The translations under genes were made by a program, and so were the position numbers. Of a stretch of 64,000 nucleotides of DNA, positions 53,701 through 64,000 are shown piece after piece. Under the pieces are notes generated by a model that was given only the letters and a program-made list of their open reading frames with translations, made no database searches and was not told the DNA's origin. Origin of the DNA: Brachionus plicatilis (Eukaryota > Rotifera > Eurotatoria > Ploima > Brachionidae). Where the stretch lies: positions 176,254-240,253 of the forward strand of contig QEOQ01000207.1 in assembly GCA_010279815.1 (NCBI GenBank). The letters are read 5' to 3'. How positions within the stretch are numbered: position 1 is the stretch's first letter; every line of letters starts with the position of its first letter.

Positions 53701-56700
53701 GTCAGAGAAGAATGATGACAAACAATCGGTCAATTGAATTGGATTTGACCACACGTAGCCTTTCATTATGTCAAAAAACCATCCAATCCATCCACTAGAC
53801 TGAATTTCTTGATCCGAGTCGCGGTTCATTTTATTCTGCAGCATTTGTAAGTACTCTTTGGATGGTATGGGAATGGATAAGTGCAAAAATGATTCGGTTG
53901 TGGTAGAAACATTGTTGCATTCGAGACATTTAACCTGACTTATCAATTTTCCCTCGAAAATTTCGCTGATTATACTTGTGTACACAGGCTTCTCTTTTAT
54001 TTTTTCTACTTGATCTTTTGAATTTTTACAAGACTTTTTACATTGGGATTTATTATTTGAAAAGCACTCATCAGCGTCTGAATAGTCAAGATTGTCAGAC
54101 AAGTCTGAGGTCAACTCATCGTCATCACAAGTGACATAGGAATCGATTGATTCCGAGTCTCGGTCGTCTTGGGCTGATTTGTTCCAGCTAGAGGAAACAC
54201 CACTGTCTTTATCAAATGCATTGGTCAGCGTATCGTCTTTTTCATTGACTGAACTTTTGCTTGTTTGAGGAATAAAAACAGGACGTTTGAGCTCCTCGTG
54301 AAGTTGATCCATTAGATAAATAAGAAATTCTTGTGAATCGTTTTGTTGAAAGCCGCGGAACAGCGGATTTATGAGCTTCACTGTGTTCACAAAATCCACT
54401 GGTGCCAGCGTTGTAATTTTTTGGATTCTGTTGGTCTTTTGGTTAAGGCGTTTGGGTGGTTGCCATAGGTCTTTCATCAATCTCATGTATTTTAGAGATA
54501 GTGGCGTAGATATTGATGACTGCTGTAGTGATTTATTCAAATTCACTACATGGTTCACGTAGCTGGAACATTCGAGAAAAAAACTTGTGAAAATGAAACA
54601 ATTGGACAGCGCTTGCAAGGCGCTACTCATGTAACAAGTATTGCCTAAATTATCTAAACCTAATTGACCAATTTCGTTGAATTTGTTTGAATCGCTGTTC
54701 AATTCTTCATCAAACACTAAAAAAAACGCGATTATTTGAGATTTTCCAGAAGACTATCATCATTTGGTAATTGGTGTGAGGAAAACTTTAGGGAAAAGAA
54801 TAATAGCAGGCCTTTAATTTTTTATCACTAATTTAATTTCATCTGTATAAATTTACTTATATCTATATAAAAGGAATTTTAGCCATTAAACTATTTTATT
54901 AAGATGAAAATGCTTTTTATATTTAAAAGACTTTTCAATATAAAAAAGCTTTTTTAATGTAAAAATGTTTTATTTTTGTAACAAAAAAAAATTTAGATAT
55001 CTTAAAATTTTTAGATTTTTGATTTAGATTTTTTAAACTTAAAAATATTCGGAGCCTTTTTCTTTCTTTTTTGTCTTTATCTTCATTTGGCAATTGCTTG
55101 AGTGTACATTCATAAAATAAAACTACTATAGGATTCACTTTCAAAATCAATCATTTTAGAATTGGTTGAAAAATTAAATAAAAATTTTCGAAATAATTCC
55201 TATATCAAAAAAGTCTTTTAAGTGAAAAGATTTTTTTAGTCAAAAAATAAAAAGTTTATGTTAATGTCATTCATTCATTTATTTCATTCAAATAAAATTT
55301 TTTAATATTTAAAATGAAAGTTTTTATAAAATTAAATAAAAAAAGAATTAATTATTTTTTATTAAAACAATTTTGTAATAGTATTACTGAATGTTGTTTT
55401 TTTAAAAAAACTTCAAAAAATTTATCTGCAAAAAGCTGATCATGTGACAAAAAAATTGGTTACCAAAAGATGGTGTTAAATTTCTGACCAAGAATTTGTG
55501 ACAAAAATAAATAAGTTTTTAGATATTTAATTGTTTATGCATATTCAGTTAATTATTATTTAAATATAAAAAGTTCATTAGCCGCATAATTTGTGAATAA
55601 TTTAATATTTAAAAATCAGCTTCAGAGATATTTGCATTGAGAATTTTAAAACAGAAAAAATAGCAAAACAATGAAAAAAGCATCACCAATTTTTTTCGTT
55701 ATCACCAATTAAGTTGAAAATTGACTGAGAGGATTATTAACTGATATATTCAATCTACCACCTAAATTTAAGCCTTTCAAAATGATTTATAAAACTGTTT
55801 ACACATAATTGTGTATAAAATTTAAATTGTAGAGTATTTTCAGATGCTGGATTTAGGTAATTCGTTCAATACGTCTGTTGATACAATTTAAAATTTTTTT
55901 TTGGGCTTATCTACTTTTTTTTTTTAAAAGAAGGCACTACGCCGTTTGGAGCTTCCAAGATGAACTATTCTTTCTAAATTATATTTTAAATAATAAATAA
56001 TAAAAAATACTTTTTTTACATGTCGAGTGTTTTTTTATTTTAAATTCCCATTGCCTAATTTAATTTACTTTTAAAAATGCAGTTGACTAATTACCGACCT
56101 TCCAAGACACATGCTTAAACTGAAAAAAATTACTGTTGAACTTACCGGAGAGAAAAATAAATAAAAAGCAGTTAAAAAACGTGATTGTTTTTTAAAATGA
56201 GTTAATTATTAAAAATACATACAATCATTATTATAGACTTTTAATAAATTTAGTATTCAAATAATTCTATTTTTAATTTCAAGAATTTACTCATTTTAAA
56301 AAATTTTCTGTTTTTATTTGCATTTTAAGTCCTCGTTTATTAGTGTTTTAAAGGGTTAAAACAATCACATTTTTATGCTGTCTTTTAATTTTTTTGTTCT
56401 CTAGGGTTTTTTAAATAAAAAGGAAGGAATCCAATTATGATAAAATGATTTGGTAATAATTGATTATCCATTGTTTTATTAATATTTTTATTGAGTCAAA
56501 ATTAATTAAATATTAATTCAAACACTTTTTTTGATTTATTTTTATAATCAAAAATTTAAGATAGAAATTAAATAAATATAAAAATACAAAGTCATCTTTA
56601 AAGAGATTCTCATATTAAATTCACCTAAAACGACCCATTATTTATTGATTAAAATAATAAACGGGAGAAACTTTAAAAAGATATCTTTAAATTGGATAAA

Positions 56701-58555
56701 TACAGCAAAGAGTTTCAAAAGAGTTTCAGAATTATTATTTAGAAAGATTTTAAATTGAAATTTAAAAGCTTTTGGAAAAACCTTAACTGAGATTTTGATA
56801 CCTTATTATTCTATGTAACGTAATTATCCGAATTTAGTGACATGTTATTAAATTTTTTAGTGACATGTCTATATAATCTTTTACATGTTACAGTGTGTCA
56901 CTTAAATTGAGTACTCTATTTTAAAGACATGTAACTCAATTCGGATGATTACGTTATTAAGTTTTAATTAAAATTAAAAATTATAAAAAAATTATAAATG
57001 GATAAGTTTAGTTTGAAGTAATCTCTGTCTAACCATAAATTCGTTTTAGGTTTGAATGCTCATAATTTTCAAGATGATTTTGAAAAAATTTTGAAGCCTT
57101 CAGTGTTAAATTTTATAAATTTTATTTAAGAACATAGACATGAAAAACTGTTTTCTTTTTAATTATATTATTTTGTTCAACTTAGTAGATTTGAATAGAA
57201 GAAAAAATGAAAATGAACTGATGACAGGAATTGTATTTTTTAAATCTAAATTCAGTCCTTGCGAATACACGACAAAGTTATAATATTTTTACTTTTAGAT
57301 GTGTGTGCATTTTTGGATTTTTTTATAGCTTTAAATAATCTAGGTGATACATTAGACTTATCAGCTGGTTCAATTCATACAAAAAATTTGGGCTTTTTTA
57401 ATTTTTTTACTATTTTCAAATTCACAATGCTCTGATCAGAAACAAAAAATAAAATTATATTTATTAAGCAAATTTTTATACTTTATTCCTAAATATTCTT
57501 AATATATTGGACTTTGAACATAGATTAATTAGATTAAATACTTTCAAAAAGGCTTAGGGTTAATGAAGATAAAAAGACATAGTATGACTATTTGACAATA
57601 AAGAATATAAATTAATTCAGTTTTATTTGTGAAATTTTCCTTTAAAAAACTTTTAATTTAATGAAATTTTTTTAGAATTTCTCTTAGTTTTATAACACTA
57701 ATCCAAAATTAATTAAATTAACCTTATTTTAACTTTTTCTTATCTTAGAATATTTTCTATTGATCTTTCTACCAAGAAATATTTTAATTTTTGAGTTATT
57801 TTAAATGATTGAAAAGGTGAAAAAAAGCATAACCAGTCATTTCAGGATCTGCTGCAATAGGGTTCAGTAATTGACCAATTTACCAAAAGCTATAAAATGA
57901 ATTCTTACAGTTTTCTGTCTCCAAAAAATTTATAAAATCATAATCATCTACGTAATTGCTTGAGTTGCCATTTTGTTTTGAGTTGTTGAAATTTTGACCA
58001 TTTAAAACAAATTTTCCTATTTTTTCTGAATTAAAATCAACTCTTGGTATATTTGACTCTAGAATGACTCTAATCGAGCACTGTTCACACCAAACATTTT
58101 TGGTAGTTAAATTAATTGACAATGGATGATATGATCTCTTAAATAAAATATTTAAAAAATATATTATATTAAATAAATTAAGAAAATACCATTGCATGTA
58201 AGCTACTGTGCTTGTTCGATGCGGAATCTTGTCCACAGCCGACATAATAGCAATTCTCTTTTAAACAAAGCCATAAATTTTTGCTGCATTCACAATCATC
58301 ACATTTTATCAAGTCGATGAAACCATTTTGAAAGTTGTCAAGTACTAAAGATTCATTTTTTAAATTTGACGCGTCTGATCCACTTATCTCGGCTAAGATT
58401 AAGTTTGATTTAGCAGAATTTTGTAATTGAGTATATTCAAATTGTTTTAATTTAGCATCCAATATTTTTTTAAAAGACTTTTCGAGTAATAAAACGTGTG
58501 GACATCGAGTAGTCCGATTTGATTGATTCGATTTGCAAACATTTACGGATGGCAT
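50737..58555 (-). CDS. USP20: Ubiquitin-specific protease, USP20/USP33 (VDU) type
   Basis: Eight exons give about 928 aa: 58555-58190, 58137-57909, 54716-53654, 53593-53548, 53494-53377, 51806-51614, 51559-50934 and 50882-50737. All junctions are GT-AG with consistent phases. Five introns are 51-60 bp; two are long (3192 and 1570 bp) and hold transposons. Order: an N-terminal UBP zinc finger, [23 protein letters not shown] then [12 protein letters not shown]. The catalytic core has Cys226 in [40 protein letters not shown] and [48 protein letters not shown] and His632 in [10 protein letters not shown] follow, with Asp in EYDDS. Two DUSP domains then follow ([13 protein letters not shown]...; [15 protein letters not shown]... 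to [13 protein letters not shown]). A Ser/Asp-rich insert sits inside the catalytic domain, as in vertebrate USP20/33. Active-site residues are complete. Relatives deubiquitinate membrane receptors and other clients. The choice between USP20 and USP33 is not possible, so the symbol stands for the pair. Confidence 0.95.
52637..53324. mobile_element. Non-autonomous DNA element in USP intron 5, 688 bp
   Basis: Bounded by GTAAGACAGTCTAATTA on the left and, on the opposite strand, GTAAGACAGCCTAACCAGG on the right, short inverted repeats of about 14 bp. The right half is markedly GC-richer, with many CCCATT/GGGT and CGGGTTAAC-like motifs, quite unlike the intron. There is no open frame. A target duplication was not identified, so the superfamily is unknown. 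Confidence 0.5.
54717..57908 (-). other. Long intron 2 of the USP gene
   Basis: A 3.2-kb intron between the zinc-finger exons and the catalytic exon. No further coding exon is recognised; the protein reads smoothly across it (ETEN-LFDEEL). It contains the small TA-flanked inverted-repeat element at 56818-56954. The remainder is AT-rich with nothing recognisable. Confidence 0.6.
56818..56954. mobile_element. Small TA-flanked MITE, 137 bp
   Basis: The left end ACGTAATTATCCGAATTTAG and the right end, read on the other strand, ACGTAATCATCCGAATTGAG, form inverted repeats of about 28 bp ending in ACATGT. TA lies immediately outside on both sides. Further TGACATGT/ACATGT blocks occur inside. It is a Tc1/mariner-like miniature element in USP intron 2. 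Confidence 0.6.
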
Positions 58556-59040
58556 AATACACTCATTAAATTTTTAAATTCATTAATGAGAATTTCTTAA
58601 ATGAAATAAAGATAAATAACTGTATGCCTTGTTATATGCTGAATTCTGAAAAAAACTTATCATAAGCGAAAATATTTTAGGAAAATTTTAATTTTTTGAA
58701 ATATATCATTAGTGCTAAAATTATGATTGAAATTTGAAAGCATGTTATATGCGGATCTAATTTTAAATAATATAAGTATAGAGTGGAGAGCAATGTTTTA
58801 GTTAAGATTATTTTGAAATTTTGTTCACTATTAATTAACTATTTTTTTTCTAAAATATTAATTTTTAGACATTTTTTTTTGATTTTTAAGTAAAAATTGA
58901 ATTTTTTTTTCATAAAAAAATTTTAAACACTAAATTTCTATTTTCTCATTCAATTGAAATTTTGATATTATATAAAAAATTAATTCTGCGAATTATAGGA
59001 TTTAGTTTTTAATTATATCTGTTATTATTTGGATGAAAGT
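58556..59040. other. Upstream region of USP gene, no gene seen
   Basis: AT-rich. It should contain the USP promoter, but no motif is defensible. No 5' LTR of the neighbouring retroelement was found here. Confidence 0.4.
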
Positions 59041-59049
59041 TTAATTTTT

Positions 59050-61759
59050 TTAATTTTGTTATGAATATTTTCCTAGTCTTTTAGGCAACGTATTGAAATT
59101 TATAAGTGGTTCTTTAAAGGAACATAAAGTAAATCATATTAAGAACTCTTTAAATAGGAATCAAAGTTTTGAGACAAGAAAAAATTTAAAAATTTTTAAA
59201 AATGGTACAAATAAAATAAACGAAAAGTCCAAAATATGTGATAATTGCAATAAGGTAGGATATATCGCAAAAGAATGCTGGAAAAATAAAAGAAAAATTT
59301 ATAAGAAAATAAGTTATACAAGAATGAACGACTATGAAACTAATAATTTACCTAGACTGATGAGGAAAAAATAAATTGTGAATCACTCTTAGCAGATTCA
59401 ACAAGTTTATTAGAGACCAATGGTCTAATAAATAAGAAAAATGTTGATAAGATAGTTTTTGATATAGGGACCACAATTTCAATAATAGCAGAAGATTGCC
59501 CAATAAAAAGTTAGATTATTGCCTGATGCAACTAAGGTTAGACTTGCGTTTTATAAGATAGTTGATATGTGTCGGAAAACTGAAATTCTAGAAGCAGATA
59601 TCAGAGGAATAATATTCGAATTAACTTTGATAATACTTAGCTAGCTAACCAAGATGGCTTGGACCATACAAAATTTTCGACCATGATGAGCGTGAAAACT
59701 ATTTCCTTCAAGATGAAACGGGATCTGGACAGACTCAAAAATATCCTTTATAAAAATAAAAGATAGTTGGAAAAGAATTTTCTGACACCAATGCTGGTGA
59801 AGTTGATTGTATTCTTAACAAAAGGACAAAAAATAATAAAGGAGAATATTAAATAAGATGAAAAAAAACGTGGGAGACCATGAATAATTAAGAATTATTT
59901 ATTGCTTTAGTTATTTTTATAAGTATTTTTTTAGGTACATGTTTTGGACTTGAAGGAAACCTTTTTTGTTCGCATAGTTAAAGTAAAGCAATTTTGATAA
60001 CATAAGAAGCAGGCCAACATACTTTAAGAGCTAAAAGAAGATTTCAGGAGATTCATCGATATAGTGATAATTTATCAATATTAAATAAGATTTATCATTT
60101 AGTTTTCAGAACAGGATACTGTTCTAAAAGTTTAGTTTTTAGAACATTGCTGAAGAGAAAGGATGAATTTAGAATTAAAACAGATAAAATTATGTTTTTG
60201 ACAAAACATTTGCTCATTCTATTACTACCCAAATCCAAAGTTTAATTAGCTTGAAATGAATTATATGCACATTTATAGTGCTAAATGACTAAAAAAGATT
60301 TTATTGCTGATGACATGAAATCATGGTTATATATTAATCGAAATTGTTTCACAAAAATATTTCAATGTTCAATTGATAACTCAATACTTGCTTGGAAATA
60401 AGATATCTTTTAAGCCCATTTTAAATTGTATTTGAAGCAATAATTAGATTTGAGGATAATTTTTTTGTAATTAATGTAGAAAACATATTAATTGAGCCTC
60501 ATAAATGACAAATCAATGCAACATGTCACTTTTCAAAACAGACAAGGATTGTCAACACCAACATTGCCAATGCAATTGGACAGAAACGTAAAAAAAGGAA
60601 AAATCAATTCGGAAATCATTTTAGATCTAATGATTCTAATATCGACTAAAATCAAAAAGAAGATTTAAGATGGATAAACTTATTAAAAGATCAAGTATGT
60701 TTTAATTTCAAATTAAGTTTAAAAATTTTCTTGGTGCTTGATAGGAAATATATAATACTGAATAAAAAATTGGCTTATAATTTTAAACGTTGAAGACGGA
60801 ATTATTTATATTCATGAATGATACAATGAAAAAAATTTAAAACTAACCCGATTAAATATAAAAATTGCTATAATAAACCGAAGTCAGTTTTAAATTAAGA
60901 GAAAATACAATAAATGGTTTTCTACATAATAACAGTATTATTAGTTTTCATGGTACTGAAATTCCGTGCGAGAAGGATTTCGATTACATTAAAATAAATG
61001 TACCTATTAAAGATGAGATTTTAAAAAGGCACAATATTGAAATATTATTTTACGAAAATGGATAATCTAAACAGGAAAATATTAACACTTTTCGAAAGTC
61101 AAACTAATTAATTCTCATCATTCAAATATATTGATGTCTAATTTAGACGATATAAAAGTCTGAAGAGAAATAATTAAAATATTGAGAAAAAAATTAAAGA
61201 TCAATGGAAGATAAATATTCAAAAGGAATTTATGAAGAATATTTTAATGATTTAAAGACAAAGTGATCAGTATTTTGAATATTGTTCCAGATATTTTAAA
61301 TATATAATTTACTCAATATTATTTATTATTGTAGTCAGATTATGTCTATTCACTGTGATTAAATATTTTCTGCTAAATAGCAATTAAAGAAATTTCAATT
61401 TAATACAAGTAAGAACTGAAAACAATGGAGATGTATTCAATTCAATAAATTCAATTGATATCCTATTGAGAGAATTAATGTGATTATCGAGACGATAAAA
61501 TTTTAAAGAAGAGGGATGTCATATTATTAGTTGATGTCTTGAATATTTTATATAAATTATTAAAATACATATTTTACTAAAATTCGTTTTACCTTATTTG
61601 GTAATATATAAATGTATCTTTATTCTTTTTTAGAATCTTGTCAAGTACATGATTTAATATATAACCAACTCTTTTTTTTATTATATATTATCTTATCATT
61701 AATAAAGAATTAGTTATAACAATCTTTCTATAATCCCATATTACTAACCCGATATTACA
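59050..61759 (+). mobile_element. Decayed LTR retrotransposon (Gypsy-like), 3' LTR present, no 5' LTR found
   Basis: The 5' part (to 59374) encodes a basic gag-like piece with a zinc knuckle, CDNCNKVGYIAKEC, in which the usual His is Tyr. About 75 bp later a frame reads IVFDIGTTISIIAEDC, an aspartic-protease-like D-x-G motif with Ile in place of Ser/Thr. Downstream to about 61500 only broken frames remain; the pol domains cannot be followed. A purine tract AAAGAAGAGGGA directly precedes TGTCATAT at 61517, as a polypurine tract before a 3' LTR. The protease pattern suggests a Ty3/Gypsy- or BEL-like element rather than Copia. The copy is inactive and 5'-truncated or rearranged. Confidence 0.6.
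61517..61759 (+). repeat. Putative 3' LTR, 243 bp
   Basis: Begins TGTCATATTATTAG right after a polypurine tract and ends CCCGATATTACA, giving the canonical TG...CA ends with a near-perfect short inverted repeat (TGTCATAT / ATATTACA). It contains AATAAA-like signals (AATAAAGAATTAG). The bases after it are TTACA. No second LTR copy was found in the window, so the call rests on structure only. Confidence 0.55.
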
Positions 61760-61799
61760 TTACATAAATTTTTATGTTTCATAATTTATTTATTAAGTT

Positions 61800-62115
61800 T
61801 TTAGTGAAACTTGTATTGTTATCATTTGATTAGATTCTGGACATTAAAATTCCTATCTAAAAGTCGACGTAACCCTTGTCCTATTTATTTATTTATACAA
61901 ATGTGCACAATAAAAATCAATCAAATAATTTTTGTATTTTATTTGACAAATTTTTTATTACTTTTGTACAATTGTAAATATACTATTAATTTTATTTCAT
62001 TTCATTTTGTAGTTTTAGTAATTTTAATAAGAGTACTGGAGTTCCACGATTGACGCTCCAACTCCCAAAATCGCCCTAGCTGCGGCTTTCTTGTTTAAAT
62101 AAATAAATAAATTTA
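61800..62115 (+). mobile_element. Non-LTR retrotransposon 3' UTR/tail
   Basis: A sudden GC-rich segment, CGATTGACGCTCCAACTCCC, AAAATCGCCCTAGCTGCGGC and TTTCTTG, ends in an AAAT tetranucleotide array (AAATAAATAAATAAATTTA). Many LINE copies end this way: a conserved 3' UTR block followed by a short tandem tail. The body upstream is AT-rich with no followable RT. Boundaries on the left are uncertain. Confidence 0.45.
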
Positions 62116-62119
62116 TTTT

Positions 62120-63500
62120 TAGAACTAAGTATAAAGTCCAAAAAACTTACGCGTGAATTAATTTTAAAAGGTATTTTAATTTAAAGATAAGTTTTGAAAT
62201 TTTTAATGTGATTTTAAACAAAAAAAATTTAATATAATTTACTCAGTAAAAAGAAATACACTGTATTTCTTTTGAATCCAAAATTCATGCAACTTCTAAT
62301 TATTATTTTTCTTCAAAGTCATTCTTTTTAAAAATAAAAGTATTTGAATTTTACTTTAGAATAACTTGGCTTATTGTTGCAAAACATATCTTAATCTAAT
62401 TTATTTTACTTTTTGATGTTTTAACTTTTTTCATCTATTTTAAATGCACTTTAAAACATTTTTTAAATTAATTTTCCAGTTTAGTTTGAAAAATAAACGA
62501 ATTTTGTGATAAATTTCTCACATTTGTCTAGTATCTGATAACATTCATCATACCTTTGAAATATTAACTTATGAATTTTAAATTACATTTTTTAACTGTA
62601 AAAAAATTTTCAGGATCAAATTTACTGTCAATTGGTTTGAGAACCCAGAAGCATTATATCCTAGTTCTAACTATAAAAGTATTACAAAAATAAAATTTCC
62701 TTATTTAAAGTTAAAGTTTTTTGTAGAGGAGGAGATTTTAATCAGATTTTATTTAAAAAATAATTAATAAAATTGAAAAAACATTTATTTTTTTTGTTTA
62801 GAGACCAAGCAAATAATTTATTTTTATGATTTAGTTGGATTCCAAAAGCAACAAGTTATTTAAACTTTAAACATTTTTGTTCTGAGTGGAAATATATAAA
62901 TATAATGTAGAAATAATTTCATTATTGATTGTTGTATTAGATCACTTTAAAAAAATGAAAATTGGAGTTTGGCTTTTTCTAAAAGATCAACACTTTCGAT
63001 ATTCTAAAAAAAATATTTTTCTTCTCAAATTTAAATCAAAATTTCTTCGTTAAAAATAAATTACTAATTGGTGGTTTGGGCTATATGTTATCATATGATA
63101 TGATAGATATTCAAAAAAAATATTCTTATACTAATTTATTATTAATAAGTTTTATAATTTTAAATTACATATTCTTTTCTTTATTTAAATTCTTGATATT
63201 TTTTAATTTTCCATTTCCTGAAATTACCTTTTATAATGAAATTAATCTTATACAAATTGACGACATTTCTATAATGCTTTCGTGATATTAAATAATTTTC
63301 AATAATAAAGAAAATTTAAAATCCATTTGAAGTCGTTTTAGCTTTTATTATTGAATTAAAAAATTAGTTAAATAAAAAAAGCATTAATAGTCAATTGCTT
63401 TACCAAAAATTTTATTCAAAATATTGTTTTATTTAAATTCATTTTACTTATTAGAAAATGAAAGGTTCTGAAAAATACAGGAAATAAAATCAAATCAGGA
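62120..63500. other. Intergenic, no gene seen
   Basis: AT-rich. A 69-codon open stretch at 63076-63285 is Phe/Ile/Leu/Asn-biased low-complexity coding and is not considered a gene. Confidence 0.4.
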
Positions 63501-63569
63501 AGAAGTTAATTTTTCTTTTAGATTCAAGTGGTATTCTTTTCATTTAAGCCCGTAAATATTTAATCAAAA

Positions 63570-64000
63570 TTTTGAGGTGACTTCTATTATTGATTAAAAG
63601 ATCTGTTAAAAACGCAGCTTTTTTTCTGGATTTGAAATAAATGTTAGGTCAAGCTAATAAAGCTATATTTAATGATATCAATTCAAATTTTGAATTGATG
63701 TAAAAGCATTTTAGAGGCCTCAATTAAGCTAAATTATGGAAAAAACGATCAATTTTATGTGTTTAGCCTTTATAACCCACCTAATGTACTTCTTAATTTT
63801 GATCTTTTTGAAAAAATAAATAGGAAATGTAAAAACTATATTCTTGGTGGTGAACTTAACGCTCGGACAAAACAACTAGGCTGTCTAGGGGAAAATCAAA
63901 ATGGAATTGTTTTGGAAAAGATAATTAATGAATTAGATTTTTCTGTAATCAATGATAAAACCCCTACTTTTAATATCTTTAATAGAGAATATTTTGAAAT
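63570..64000 (+). pseudogene. LINE endonuclease-domain fragment, runs off the window
   Basis: From about 63710 to the window end one frame stays open: DQFYVFSLYNPPN, then YILGGELNARTKQLGC, ENQNGIVLEKII and NDKTPTFNIF. This is the apurinic-endonuclease domain of Jockey/CR1-type LINEs: the F-V-S-YNPP strand, ILGGDLNA.. with Asp replaced by Glu here, the NG..L helix and the PTF strand. Just upstream a stop (TGA near 63698) and a frame change interrupt a probable earlier part of the domain (NSNFEL), so this copy is damaged. The reverse transcriptase should lie beyond 64000. Confidence 0.7.

Noticed and set aside
54935..55150. 71-codon minus-strand frame in USP intron 2
   Set aside because: Lys/Phe/Leu-biased, no resemblance to USP sequence. 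The protein joins correctly without it.
59050..61500. Copia-type element
   Set aside because: The zinc knuckle alone would allow it, but the following DxGxxISII pattern is of retroviral/Gypsy protease type and no GAG-pre-integrase motif is seen.
1..64000. CRISPR array, bacterial operon or ribosome-binding-site features
   Set aside because: Repeats are not regularly spaced, genes have spliceosomal introns and animal domains. The window is eukaryotic.

Overview
This is an AT-rich (roughly three quarters A+T) stretch of an animal nuclear genome. It carries a DEG/ENaC channel, a tetraspanin, core-1 galactosyltransferase, a USP20/33-type deubiquitinase and a membrane-anchored trypsin homologue. 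Introns are GT-AG and mostly 45-70 bp. The low GC, tiny introns and dense small transposons fit a monogonont rotifer such as Brachionus. That assignment is inference; no rRNA or mitochondrial marker is present.

Layout. 1-3.1 kb: repeats and a hAT-type MITE. 3.5-4.9 kb (+): DEG/ENaC channel. 5.9-6.9 kb (-): HEAAH zincin-like protein. 7.8-8.7 kb: tRNA-derived SINE and retroelement debris. 9.4-10.3 kb (+): Tctex1-domain protein. 10.7-11.5 kb (-): two-exon tetraspanin, with a relic of a second tetraspanin exon nearby. 11.9-18.7 kb: gene-poor, with MITEs. 18.7-19.6 kb (+): Ser-rich orphan. 20.8-22.5 kb (-): seven-exon EGF plus trypsin-like pseudoprotease. 23.1-24.1 kb: Mutator-like fold-back. 25.2-28.4 kb (+): POLR1H, then C9orf78/TLS1, which has a 251 bp hairpin in its long intron. 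31.9-32.8 kb (+): ATPAF2. 34.7-36.2 kb (+): TBC1D10/EPI64 RabGAP. 36.5-40.8 kb: repeats, a PIF1-like helicase remnant and a LINE reverse transcriptase remnant. 41.4-42.5 kb (+): C1GALT1. 43.5-45.5 kb (+): 641-aa secreted orphan. 45.9-47.4 kb: two Tc1-type elements. 48.0-49.3 kb (+): STE20-type kinase with a probable 1-nt frameshift. 49.6-50.1 kb: MITE with 8-bp target duplication. 50.7-58.6 kb (-): eight-exon USP20/33. 59-61.8 kb: decayed LTR retrotransposon with an intact-looking 3' LTR. 61.8-64 kb: LINE 3' tail and the start of a LINE endonuclease that runs off the window.

The host genes are mostly unrelated housekeeping functions: Pol I transcription, splicing-associated C9orf78, ATP synthase assembly, Rab regulation, O-glycosylation and ubiquitin removal. 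They do not form a pathway. The only tight pair is POLR1H and C9orf78, 119 bp apart on the same strand. What stands out is the number and variety of small terminal-inverted-repeat elements, several with recognisable target-site duplications, and the catalytically dead membrane serine-protease homologue. I did not find a convincing new multi-gene system.
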